From assembly GCA_036339375.1 (NCBI GenBank), contig JAYZBC010000014.1, forward strand, positions 1 to 42,982: a DNA stretch of 42,982 nt, read 5' to 3'. Every line of letters starts with the position of its first letter. Position 1 is the first letter of the stretch. Source of the DNA: JAYZBC01 sp036339375 (GTDB lineage: Bacteria > Pseudomonadota > Alphaproteobacteria > MPNO01 > UBA2964). A program made the translations under genes and the position numbers. The notes under the pieces are model-generated. The model saw nothing but the letters and a program-made list of their open reading frames with translations, was not told where the DNA came from and searched no databases. This document shows, one piece after another, positions 7,266 to 15,314 of the stretch.

Positions 7266-9605
7266 ATGGTTCAAAAGTTTGGTATCGGGCAACCTGTCCC
7301 GCGTTTCGAAGATCCACGTCTTTTAACAGGTGGTGGTCGTTATACGGATGATAACAAGTTAACAAACGAAACCCACGCTTATATTTTGAGGTCCCCTTAC
7401 GCTCACGCGAATATCCTTTCTATTGACGTTTCAGCTGCTAAAAGTTTGCCGGGAGTTATTGAGGTATTAACGGGACAAGACTACGTTGATGATGGTTACG
7501 GTAAATTGGCGTGTACACCAAAACAAAAACGGCGAGACGGTTCCCCCATGTTTGAACCAGAAAATCCTGTTCTTGTATTAAATCAAGTTAAAATGGTCGG
7601 CGATTATATTGCCATGATCATTGCTGAGACAATCCATCAGGCAAAAGATGCCGCCGAGGTGATTAAGGTTGATTTTGAACCTCTGCCAACAGTATCAACA
7701 CCGTTTGAAGCGGCTCAACCGGGAGCAGTAAAAGTTTGGGAGGATTCGGAAGATAATACCTGTTTTGTGCATTTGTGTGGTGATAAGGAAAAAACAGATA
7801 AAGCTTTTGAAACGGCAACACACGTTGTTGGTGGGGCTTTGCCTGTAAATCGGAGTGCCCATGTAACAATGGAACCACGCGGTGCAGTTGCAGAGTATAA
7901 CAAAGGTGCAGAAACGCTTACTTTGTACACTGGTGTCCATTATCCGTGGCAACTGCGTGAAGAACTAGCTTTAAAAATTTTTGGAATGTCCGAAACCAAA
8001 GTGAGAGTTGTTGCGGGTGATATGGGTGGTAGCTTTGGTTTGCGGGGTGGTACCTATCGGGAACATGTTTTGGTGTGTTGGGCATCGATTAAAATTGGGA
8101 GGCCCGTCAAATGGGTTTGTGAACGTTCGGAGGGGTTTATGAGTGACCACCAAGGACGTGATGTTTATTGGGATGCACAAATAGCATTAGATGATAGCGG
8201 ACGTTTTTTGGGTGTAAGGGCTCATAGTTTTGCTAACGTTGGAGCCTACCTTGCAAGCAAGGGGACCTTACCCCCAATTGCCAATTTAGGGACTCTGGCA
8301 GGAACGTATGACATCCCTGCTATGCATGTTGATGTAACAGCTGTCTTTACTAACACCAATCCTATTTGCCCTTTTCGAGGTAATGGCAGACCAGAAGCTT
8401 CTTACGTAATTGAACGGCTGATAGATTTAGCGGCCGATGAGATTGGCATGGATCCTGCTGAATTACGTCGGATTAATCAAATTTCACCTGAAGCTATACC
8501 TTATAAAACTGCCCTGGTTTTCACTTATGATAGTGGCAACTTTGGCCAAAATCTGGAAATGACACTCCAAAATGCCAATTACGATGGATTTAAGGCTCGC
8601 AGGGATGATGCGAAGAAAAGGGGTAAATTGCGGGGTATAGGTGTATCCAACAGTATTGAACGTGCAGCTGCCCCCAGTTTAGAACAGGTAGAAATTAGGT
8701 TTAATCCAGCAGGTACTGTAACGCTGTATGCGGGTTCCAGTCAGCAAGGCCAAGGACATGAAACAATTTACAAGCAAATCATGTGTGAAAAGCTGGGGAT
8801 TGATCCCGAAATTATAGGTTTTAATGAGGGCGATACAGCTATCCTTGCTTTCGGGGGCGGTACAGGAGGTTCCCGTTCAGCTACCCTAGGAGGGAGTTCA
8901 GTTCTTCTATGCGCGGATAAAATAATTGATAAGGCGAAGAAAATAGCGGCTCACTTTTTGGAGGCAGCAGAAGCTGACATTGAATTTACAGATGGTTCTT
9001 TGCGAGTTGCAGGAACAGATAGGTCTATAGGACTTCGAGAAGTGGCGGTCCAGAGCTACAAACCAGGAAAATTACCAGATGATATAGAGCCTGGACTGGG
9101 TGCTGTTTATACCTATGAGGCTGGTGCTGAAAATTTTCCCAATGGGTGTCATGTTTGTGAAGTGGAAATTGATGAGGAAACCGGTACGACGGATATTTTG
9201 AGCTACAAAGTGGTTGATGACGTGGGTACAGTACTTAACCCTCTTACTTTAAAAGGTCAGATCATGGGTGGTGTAGCCCACGGTATTGGTCAAGCGTTGT
9301 TAGAGGAAATTCAATTTGATCCAACTAGTGGTCAATTGGTAACGGGGTCTTTCATGGACTACACAATGCCCCGGGCAGACAATATGAGTTTTATTGATGT
9401 TGCCAGTAATCCTTCCCCAACAGCTACTAATCCTCTTGGGTGCAAAGGTGCTGGTGAGGCCGGTACGGTTGGTGCGGTACCATGTGTTATGAACGCTGTG
9501 GTAGACGCACTTTCAGTTTATGGAATTCGTCACATCGATATGCCTGCAACTCCTGCAAAAATTTGGCAGGCAGTCCAGAATGCCAAATTGGGAACTGCCG
9601 CTTAA
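7266..9605 (+). CDS. Xanthine dehydrogenase/CoxL-family molybdopterin-binding large subunit
   Basis: A 779-residue large subunit of a molybdenum hydroxylase (aldehyde oxidase/xanthine dehydrogenase/CoxL family). It starts with the typical GxGQPVPRFEDPRLLTGGGRY segment. It has the ferredoxin-like N-terminal domain (about 20-125), then the two Mo-cofactor domains with GDMGGSFGLRGG, PFRGNGRPEA and SSQQGQGHET. The general-base Glu731 sits in GAGEAG near the C-terminus. The active-site loop lacks the AYRCSFR of form I CO dehydrogenase, so this is not a CO oxidiser. GGAG lies 10 bases before the ATG. The 2Fe-2S (CoxS) and FAD (CoxM) subunits are absent from the neighbourhood. It probably hydroxylates an aldehyde or N-heteroaromatic compound. 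Confidence 0.9.
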   Translation: MVQKFGIGQPVPRFEDPRLLTGGGRYTDDNKLTNETHAYILRSPYAHANILSIDVSAAKSLPGVIEVLTGQDYVDDGYGKLACTPKQKRRDGSPMFEPENPVLVLNQVKMVGDYIAMIIAETIHQAKDAAEVIKVDFEPLPTVSTPFEAAQPGAVKVWEDSEDNTCFVHLCGDKEKTDKAFETATHVVGGALPVNRSAHVTMEPRGAVAEYNKGAETLTLYTGVHYPWQLREELALKIFGMSETKVRVVAGDMGGSFGLRGGTYREHVLVCWASIKIGRPVKWVCERSEGFMSDHQGRDVYWDAQIALDDSGRFLGVRAHSFANVGAYLASKGTLPPIANLGTLAGTYDIPAMHVDVTAVFTNTNPICPFRGNGRPEASYVIERLIDLAADEIGMDPAELRRINQISPEAIPYKTALVFTYDSGNFGQNLEMTLQNANYDGFKARRDDAKKRGKLRGIGVSNSIERAAAPSLEQVEIRFNPAGTVTLYAGSSQQGQGHETIYKQIMCEKLGIDPEIIGFNEGDTAILAFGGGTGGSRSATLGGSSVLLCADKIIDKAKKIAAHFLEAAEADIEFTDGSLRVAGTDRSIGLREVAVQSYKPGKLPDDIEPGLGAVYTYEAGAENFPNGCHVCEVEIDEETGTTDILSYKVVDDVGTVLNPLTLKGQIMGGVAHGIGQALLEEIQFDPTSGQLVTGSFMDYTMPRADNMSFIDVASNPSPTATNPLGCKGAGEAGTVGAVPCVMNAVVDALSVYGIRHIDMPATPAKIWQAVQNAKLGTAA

Positions 9606-9760
9606 AAACTTTTTAATAAAGAAGGCGATTTTGACTGGTCAGTGCAATTGGACCGTTTGCTTAATATGGCGGAAAAGTCATTTCCAAACGTTGTTAGTTT
9701 TTATAAATTGTACAAATTGATAGATCGCTGGAATTGGCTTTCAAGTAAAATAAAAGAGCA

Positions 9761-10834
9761 TTAAAGAAGACGGCCACCCGGCAAATGAGGAAAAGCTGAG
9801 TGTTCATGGGGTAACGTTACGGGCATGGTTTCGGTTACAAACTCTGGTCCTAACTGTTTGAGAGTGGTGGCCCCTAAAAGACCCATGGTGGTCGTTATCT
9901 CTTTTTCCAATAATTCCAGACAACGAACAAGGCCTTCCGCTCCGCCCGCACCTAGTGCCCACGCTTGCAACCTCCCAATTCCAACAGCATCTGCACCAAG
10001 AGCTAGGGCTTTGACAACGTCGGTTCCACGAGTAAAACCTCCGTCGATAAACACTTTAGCTTTACCCCTTACTGCCTTATTGATTTCGGGAAGCATTTGA
10101 ATATTGCCAAGGACATGATCTAGTTGCCGGCCACCATGGTTTGAAATGTAAATACCCTGAACTCCATGCTCAACTGCAAGTTCCGCATCTTCTGCAGTCA
10201 TAATACCCTTAAGAAGGAAGGGCATATTGCCAATTTCGTCTTTGATCATTTTTACAGTATCCCAGGTTATTTTTTTTTGCCATTCCCGAGCGGGAACACG
10301 GCGGAGTGCCAGTTGAGCAGGATTGAGACGTTCTCGATTTCCATAAAATGCGGAATCGACCGTTAACGTTAATGCACTATATTTGGCTTTAACTACTCTT
10401 CGAACTAAATCCCGGATCCAGTCATCATCTCCACGAACATATACTTGGAAGACTTTTGGATGTGGACTATTGACCGCAACTTCCTCAAGGCTGGGTTGGC
10501 AGACAGTTGATAGAAAATTTACAGACCCAAAAGTTTCCGCTGCATTATCTACATCTAATCCACCATTGGGAGAAAAACGTTCTATACCACCCATTGGGGC
10601 CAAAATTACGGGTGTCCGCAACTTGTGACCAAAAAAGTCGGTGTTACAATCAATTTCACTTACGTCTCGGCAAATTCGGGGACGAAAGGCCAGACAATCT
10701 AAGGCCATACGGTTTCTTCGCAGGGATGTTTCACTTTCCGCCGCTCCACAAATATAATCCCAATTGTCTTGATCCAAATTACGACGAGCCATTAGAATCA
10801 TTTCATGGCTAGTTTCAAAAATTGGCTTACTCAT
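9761..10834 (-). CDS. FMN-dependent 2-hydroxyacid dehydrogenase/oxidase (paralogue 1)
   Basis: A 357-residue TIM-barrel flavoenzyme of the glycolate oxidase/L-lactate dehydrogenase/mandelate dehydrogenase family, which oxidises L-2-hydroxyacids to 2-oxoacids. Family residues visible include the Tyr in WDYICGAAESE, VILAPMG, the Tyr of QVYVRGD, the Lys of LLKGIMTAEDA, the catalytic His-Arg signature SNHGGRQLDH, and DGGFTRGTDVVKALALGAD for FMN phosphate binding. I chose the ATG at 10834 because GGAGAAG lies about 6 bases upstream; an upstream in-frame ATG at 10882 would add 16 lysine-rich residues. It lies directly downstream of a second such enzyme on the same strand. Lactate, glycolate and mandelate are all possible substrates. 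Confidence 0.88.
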   Translation of the reverse strand: MSKPIFETSHEMILMARRNLDQDNWDYICGAAESETSLRRNRMALDCLAFRPRICRDVSEIDCNTDFFGHKLRTPVILAPMGGIERFSPNGGLDVDNAAETFGSVNFLSTVCQPSLEEVAVNSPHPKVFQVYVRGDDDWIRDLVRRVVKAKYSALTLTVDSAFYGNRERLNPAQLALRRVPAREWQKKITWDTVKMIKDEIGNMPFLLKGIMTAEDAELAVEHGVQGIYISNHGGRQLDHVLGNIQMLPEINKAVRGKAKVFIDGGFTRGTDVVKALALGADAVGIGRLQAWALGAGGAEGLVRCLELLEKEITTTMGLLGATTLKQLGPEFVTETMPVTLPHEHSAFPHLPGGRLL

Positions 10835-10899
10835 TTTCTTCTCCGTCTTTTTAACTTTTATAGAACTCTTTGTTTCGCCCATTTTTTCGGTAAAAGGGT

Positions 10900-11982
10900 C
10901 TAAGTAATTCTTCCGCCGGGTAAAAATGGAAAAGCACTCATTTCGTGAGTTGGTCCTACGGGCCGTGAATTCGTAAGAAAGGTGGAATTCAGTTGGTCAA
11001 GCTTGGTAACCCCAAGGAGGCCCATAGCAATAGTTAACTCTGTTTCCAAAATGTTTAAGCAGTTTAATAAAGCATTAAGACCTCCAGCAGCCAAAGCAAA
11101 AGCCTGGAGTTTGCCAATACCAACCGCCTGAGCCCCAAGAGCAATCGCTTTGACGATATCGGTGCCTCGCATAAAACCCCCATCAACGAAAACTTCAGCA
11201 CGACCGTTTACAGCACTAACAATTTCTGGCAACACTGAAATGGTGGCTCGGTCATGGTCAAGTTGGCGCCCGCCGTGGTTAGAGACGTATACTGCTGCTG
11301 CTCCGTGTTGAATCGCAATTTCAGCGTCTTCTGGCCGACTGACGCCTTTTATAATCATTGGACCACCCCAAATTTGTTTAATTTCATCCCAAGTATCCCA
11401 GTTTAAGGCAGATAAAAATTCTCGTCCTGCAGCATTGTTCCTCGTAGGAGGCGCCCAACCAGCTATCATTTGTCGTTCTCGGTTAGAATAAACAGCGGCA
11501 TCAACGGTAATTGCTAAAGCGACATATTGGTTTAATTTGACGCGACCAAGTAACTCTTCAAGCCAGTTTCGACCACCCCGGACATAGATTTGAAAAATTT
11601 TCGGATGGAGACTGTTATGTGCGATCTCTTCCAGCCCTGGTTGAGAATGCCCGCTGAGGAAGTTGATGATACCGAATTCTTCAGCAGCGTCATCTACTGC
11701 CTGTGCTGCTGCGGGGGTAACCAATTGGAGAGATGCCATGGGCGCTAAGAAAACAGGGATTCGAGTCGGATTACCGAGAATATTTGTTGACAAATTTATT
11801 TTTGAAACATCCCGTAAAACTCTGGGCTTTAAAGCAAGGGAATCAAGTCCATGTCGGTTCCGCCGCATTGCACTTTCACTTTCACTTCCTCCCGCTAAAT
11901 AATCCCATACAGCTCCACGGGCATTTCGTCGTGCTCGTACTATAATTTCGTGATTGGTTTCAAATTCCATATCTTTTTTCAT
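10900..11982 (-). CDS. FMN-dependent 2-hydroxyacid dehydrogenase/oxidase (paralogue 2)
   Basis: A 360-residue paralogue of the enzyme at 9761-10834. It has the same landmarks: WDYLAGGSESES, VFLAPMA, the Tyr of QIYVRGG, the Lys of IIKGVSRPEDA, SNHGGRQLDHDRA with the catalytic His and Arg, and DGGFMRGTDIVKAIALGAQ. The start at 11982 (MKKDMEFET) has no clear ribosome-binding site; the Met four codons later is an alternative. The two genes are 65 bases apart and probably form one transcript. Together with the ThDP enzymes nearby they could form a hydroxyacid to oxoacid to aldehyde route, as in mandelate catabolism. This is inference from context. Confidence 0.87.
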   Translation of the reverse strand: MKKDMEFETNHEIIVRARRNARGAVWDYLAGGSESESAMRRNRHGLDSLALKPRVLRDVSKINLSTNILGNPTRIPVFLAPMASLQLVTPAAAQAVDDAAEEFGIINFLSGHSQPGLEEIAHNSLHPKIFQIYVRGGRNWLEELLGRVKLNQYVALAITVDAAVYSNRERQMIAGWAPPTRNNAAGREFLSALNWDTWDEIKQIWGGPMIIKGVSRPEDAEIAIQHGAAAVYVSNHGGRQLDHDRATISVLPEIVSAVNGRAEVFVDGGFMRGTDIVKAIALGAQAVGIGKLQAFALAAGGLNALLNCLNILETELTIAMGLLGVTKLDQLNSTFLTNSRPVGPTHEMSAFPFLPGGRIT

Positions 11983-12142
11983 TTTATAATAAGGTTTGTA
12001 AAATTCTTTTTGGGCGGGTGAGCCTACAAATCTGCTATCCGAAAATTTAGAGGCTGAACCTTATGTTGTCGAGGTGGTAGATAGGTTAGTCTTATAATAA
12101 AATAAGTTGATAAAAACTTTTTGGAATAAAAGAATAATTTTG

Positions 12143-13216
12143 ATGGAACTTTCTCAGAATAAAACCTCGCTCAAGTTTGAACCGGTAATCGAAGCTGCGG
12201 CTTGGACAGCTTCAGAACTAGAGAAAGATCGGTCTTGGGTTTTTGAACTTTCGGATTCCGATCAAAAAGAACTCGATAGTCTTGTCGATGAATTAGAAAA
12301 CCGTGTAACTGAAGTTCTTCAAATTACCCGGAAAGACCTATCACTCCCTACGCTTGGGCCAAAACTAATTAAAATTTCAAATGACATAATTCGTGGCAAA
12401 GGTCTAGCGATGATCCGCGGTGTGCCAGTGAAACGATATAATCGATTTCAAAGTGCTATTGCAATGTGGTGTATAGGGTTGTTTGTAGGTGATCCCGTTT
12501 CTCAAAATGCCAAGGGTCATTTGTTGGGACATGTAAAGGATTTGGGAGGAACTTCGTTTAAAAATCCAAAGAACCGGGGATATCAGACACACGAAGGTCT
12601 TCCGTATCACTGTGATTCTTGTGATGTTGTCGGTTTAATGTGTCTCAACCCAGCCAAGCGAGGAGGGGAGAGCGCAGTAGTCAGTTCACTCAATATTTAT
12701 AATGAAATGCTAAAATATAACCCGGAGTTGGTGGCTGTCCTTGCAGGTTCTATTTTTCGTGATCGTCGAAATGAAATTCCAGAGGGCAGAAAACCTTGGT
12801 TTCAGTTGCCTGTATTTAACTTTTGTAATGGCTTTCTTACGGTAAGTTGGCAAGGGGGTTATATTCGTTCCGCTGCGCGTTTTAAGGAATTACCGAAGCA
12901 ATCTGAAAAATTGAAGGAGGCTATTCGAGTTTTTAGTAAACTTTCTGACGAACTCGCGTACAAAATGGAATTTAAACCCGGTGATATCCAGTTTCTTCAT
13001 AACCATGTAACAGTCCACTCAAGAAACTCTTTTGAAGATTATTCGGAACCAAATCGCAAACGTCATTTGTTACGTTTGTGGTTGGCCACTCCAGATGGCA
13101 GGCCCCTTTCAGAGGCTTACAAAAATCGATATGGTCAGTTAAATTCTGGACAAAGGCCTGCAGGAGGTATTATTGTACCAGGGACTTTATTTAAAGCGCC
13201 TTTGGAAGCAGAATAA
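12143..13216 (+). CDS. TauD/TfdA-like Fe(II)/2-oxoglutarate dioxygenase
   Basis: A member of the TauD/TfdA (gamma-butyrobetaine hydroxylase-like) non-haem iron dioxygenases, 357 residues from the ATG at 12143. The iron triad is visible as His156 and Asp158 in LPYHCDSCD and His292 in NHVTVHSR, with the 2-oxoglutarate-binding Arg311 in RKRHLLRLW. An upstream in-frame TTG at 12107 would add 12 residues; I prefer the ATG, though neither has a strong ribosome-binding site. A TATAAT hexamer at 12094-12099 could be a -10 box, but no -35 is convincing. It lies upstream of the amidohydrolase genes on the same strand. The substrate is unknown; the family commonly oxidises sulfonates, aryloxyacids or quaternary amines. 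Confidence 0.8.
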   Translation: MELSQNKTSLKFEPVIEAAAWTASELEKDRSWVFELSDSDQKELDSLVDELENRVTEVLQITRKDLSLPTLGPKLIKISNDIIRGKGLAMIRGVPVKRYNRFQSAIAMWCIGLFVGDPVSQNAKGHLLGHVKDLGGTSFKNPKNRGYQTHEGLPYHCDSCDVVGLMCLNPAKRGGESAVVSSLNIYNEMLKYNPELVAVLAGSIFRDRRNEIPEGRKPWFQLPVFNFCNGFLTVSWQGGYIRSAARFKELPKQSEKLKEAIRVFSKLSDELAYKMEFKPGDIQFLHNHVTVHSRNSFEDYSEPNRKRHLLRLWLATPDGRPLSEAYKNRYGQLNSGQRPAGGIIVPGTLFKAPLEAE

Positions 13217-13229
13217 AAATAGAATTTAA

Positions 13230-13245
13230 TATGAATTTATTCATA
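13230..13245. promoter_or_regulatory. Palindrome upstream of the first amidohydrolase gene
   Basis: A 16-base perfect palindrome, TATGAATTTATTCATA, lies in the 58-base gap between the TauD-like gene and the amidohydrolase gene, 29 bases before the ATG. Its symmetry and position are compatible with an operator for a dimeric regulator, but AT-rich palindromes also arise by chance and no matching copy was seen elsewhere in the window. Confidence 0.3.
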
Positions 13246-13274
13246 GTCGGTTTAAGAGGATAAAGGAGAGACTA

Positions 13275-14483
13275 ATGGATCTACCAACAAGTGATCGTTA
13301 TCACGCAATGAGCGTAGAAAGCTTTGAAACAGAAAAGCTGTTAACTAACGCCGCTCGACAACGGGACGCAAGAAAATTAAATGAATTTCCTATTTTTGAT
13401 GCAGATGCACATCATTATGAAAGTGAATCCATCACTGAAATTATTGACTACATAGATGACGATATAATCAACCATCTTGCACGGGCGAACCCTGCAATAA
13501 TTTCTACAGGTCGTGGCGGCTACCAACCCATGGGTGGACGCATTACACGTTATCCTCTCCGCAAAATTGAGCAAACACCGGCTGATGGAGTACACCGCGA
13601 TGTTCATCTTTCTAGGCGTTGGATGGATGCCATGGGTATTGATTACATAGGGCTATTCCCGACCGGTATGTTGGGCATTGGCTTAATACCCCAGGTTGAA
13701 ATTGAAGTAGCTTACGCGAAGGCCTATATGCGTTGGCTTACTGAAAAAATCCTACCATCAGATGATCGGGTCAAGGGATATGCCTTCTTACCCTTTAACA
13801 GTCCAGAAGCTTCTTACGAGGTTGCTAAAGAATTTGGCGACAAAAAAGGTATAGTTGGTTTTCTTGTTACCAGTCCACGTTATAAACCAGTCCATGATAA
13901 TGCCTACATGAAAACCTACCGTTTGATTGAAGAAATGGGCAAACCGTTGATTTTTCATTCGGGTGTCAACTGGAATGATCCACTGATGTCAGTTACCAAC
14001 AGATTTATTGCTGCACACGCCTTAGGTTTCACTCTCTATAATGTGGTCCACATGTGCAATTGGATTTGTAACGCACTTAATGAACGATTTCCGAAACTGG
14101 ACATAGTGTGGACCGAATCAGGTTTAGCTTGGGTACCTTGGCTTGCTCAAAGACTTGATAACGATTACAAAATGCGTTCCTCAGAATGTCCGGGTCTGAA
14201 AAAACTTCCAAGCGAATACATGGCTGATATGTATTACACTAGCCAACCGATGGAGATGCCAAACGATTTATCGTTCTTGGAAAGTACTTTCAAAATGATT
14301 AACGCGGAAACTCAGCTGCTTTATGCCTCTGACTATCCCCATTGGGATGCGGATATGCCTAGGACGATTTATGATTTACCGTTTCTCGATGAAACTGCAA
14401 AACGAAATATTTTAGGTGGTAATGCAGTCAGAATATTTAATTTGGATGTCTCTGACCGCTATCCCAACTATAAGGCAGCGTAA
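13275..14483 (+). CDS. Amidohydrolase-family (PF04909 type) metal-dependent hydrolase/decarboxylase, paralogue 1
   Basis: A 402-residue TIM-barrel protein of the amidohydrolase_2 family, which includes ACMSD-like decarboxylases and hydrolases. Candidate metal and catalytic residues are Asp42, Asp44 and His46 (FDADAHHYE), His228 (LIFHSG), Glu281 (WTESGLAWVPW) and Asp353 (ASDYPHWD). GGAGAG lies 5 bases before the ATG. It is homologous from end to end with the protein encoded at 15315-16541, including an unusual shared N-terminal extension MDLPTSD and TNAARQRD before the barrel. A terminator-like hairpin follows. The substrate is unknown; neighbouring Rieske components suggest an aromatic or ring-cleavage intermediate. 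Confidence 0.87.
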   Translation: MDLPTSDRYHAMSVESFETEKLLTNAARQRDARKLNEFPIFDADAHHYESESITEIIDYIDDDIINHLARANPAIISTGRGGYQPMGGRITRYPLRKIEQTPADGVHRDVHLSRRWMDAMGIDYIGLFPTGMLGIGLIPQVEIEVAYAKAYMRWLTEKILPSDDRVKGYAFLPFNSPEASYEVAKEFGDKKGIVGFLVTSPRYKPVHDNAYMKTYRLIEEMGKPLIFHSGVNWNDPLMSVTNRFIAAHALGFTLYNVVHMCNWICNALNERFPKLDIVWTESGLAWVPWLAQRLDNDYKMRSSECPGLKKLPSEYMADMYYTSQPMEMPNDLSFLESTFKMINAETQLLYASDYPHWDADMPRTIYDLPFLDETAKRNILGGNAVRIFNLDVSDRYPNYKAA

Positions 14484-14509
14484 ACGTTTTAAAAATTTTT
14501 CGTTTTGAA

Positions 14510-14531
14510 AAGGCCGGGTTTACCCGGCCTT
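14510..14531. terminator. Terminator-like hairpin between amidohydrolase and Rieske genes
   Basis: A 9 to 10-bp perfect stem (AAGGCCGGGT at 14510-14519 and ACCCGGCCTT at 14522-14531) with a very small loop, 27 bases after the amidohydrolase stop. The core GGCCGGG/CCCGGCC is the same as in the hairpin at 1329-1354. On the + strand it is followed by GCTCTC rather than a T run, so it may attenuate rather than stop transcription into the Rieske gene. Confidence 0.6.
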
Positions 14532-14601
14532 GCTCTCAGTGAGGAATTTGGTAATCAAAAAGATAGGTATACCAAAAATTTAAGTTTAGAAAGGATGCGT
14601 G

Positions 14602-14973
14602 ATGGCTAAGGAAATCCATATTGGTAAGATTTCTGACTTTAAAGAAGGGGACAAAAAAATAGTGCCTAACGGCAAGAATAGCGAAATTGGGGTCTATCTT
14701 GTTAACGGCAACTGGCATGCATACGCCAATCTTTGTCCGCATCAGGGCGGCCCTGCTTGTGAAGGGCTGTTAATGGCGAAGGTTGAAGAAGTAATAGCCG
14801 AAGACAAGACCTATCAAGGCATGCGGTTTAACCATGATGAAATGCACATTGTTTGCCCCTGGCACGGATGGGAATTTGATATCACCAATGGAGAGGCTTG
14901 TGCAGATCGGCAATGGAAATTGCGGAAGTTTGATGTCGAATTGCGTGGAGATGACGTTTATGTCCACGCTTGA
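14602..14973 (+). CDS. Rieske [2Fe-2S] ferredoxin-like protein
   Basis: A 123-residue single-domain Rieske protein. The cluster ligands are Cys45 and His47 (LCPHQGG) and Cys85 and His88 (VCPWHGWEFD), followed by the usual TGE-like turn (TNGEAC). The 37 residues between the two ligand boxes are more than in most Rieske ferredoxins, with an extra charged segment. I chose the ATG at 14602 with AGGA 6 bases upstream over the GTG immediately before it. It should transfer electrons to a partner oxygenase or other redox enzyme. No terminal oxygenase is adjacent; the next genes are an unknown small protein, overlapping by 14 bases, and a second amidohydrolase. Confidence 0.88.
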   Translation: MAKEIHIGKISDFKEGDKKIVPNGKNSEIGVYLVNGNWHAYANLCPHQGGPACEGLLMAKVEEVIAEDKTYQGMRFNHDEMHIVCPWHGWEFDITNGEACADRQWKLRKFDVELRGDDVYVHA

Positions 14974-15298
14974 GGATCCACGGGTTGCTGACCTGCCAGA
15001 GGGTGGGGAAGTCATAGCCGACATTCCAGATGAAGAAAAAGCTTTACGTGCTTTTGCTAAACGGATAAGGGAAATACCCGAAGGTGAGCCAATACCGGAC
15101 GAAATTATTCAAGAAGGCTTTACTGCATTAGTAAGGTTGTATGCAGTTAAATTTCAACTAGGTGAGCGTTGGGAACCCTTTTCAGAAAAGAACGTTGTTC
15201 CTGCCACTGCAGCTATGATTATGTGCACAGCCATGATGCGGGCTGTAAATGTCGAGGTGTTTGAGCTCGGTATGTGGCAAAGCTGGTCGGGCGCTTGA
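14960..15298 (+). CDS. Unknown small protein translationally coupled to the Rieske gene
   Basis: A 112-residue acidic, mainly helical protein that I do not recognise. The start at 14960 lies inside the end of the Rieske gene, overlapping it by 14 bases, with GGAG nine bases upstream; this arrangement suggests translational coupling. The N-terminal half is rich in Glu, Asp and Pro (PEGGEVIADIPDEEK, IPEGEPIPDE). The C-terminal half is hydrophobic and Met-rich (ATAAMIMCTAMMRAVNVEVFELGMW) and could bury an interface or a short membrane-associated helix. There are no Cys or His motifs for a cofactor. Its position between a Rieske protein and an amidohydrolase suggests a small partner subunit. The same reading frame is open further upstream, but that part is a shadow of the Rieske gene. 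Confidence 0.65.
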   Translation: MSTLEDPRVADLPEGGEVIADIPDEEKALRAFAKRIREIPEGEPIPDEIIQEGFTALVRLYAVKFQLGERWEPFSEKNVVPATAAMIMCTAMMRAVNVEVFELGMWQSWSGA

Positions 15299-15314
15299 TA
15301 TATAAGTAAATCAA

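Noticed and set aside
7266..9605. Aerobic CO dehydrogenase large subunit
   Set aside because: The AYRCSFR active-site loop of form I enzymes is absent (PFRGNGR instead) and the coxM and coxS genes are missing.
14834..14959. N-terminal extension of the unknown small protein inside the Rieske gene
   Set aside because: It is out of frame with a strongly supported Rieske gene; the coupled ATG at 14960 with GGAG is the better start.
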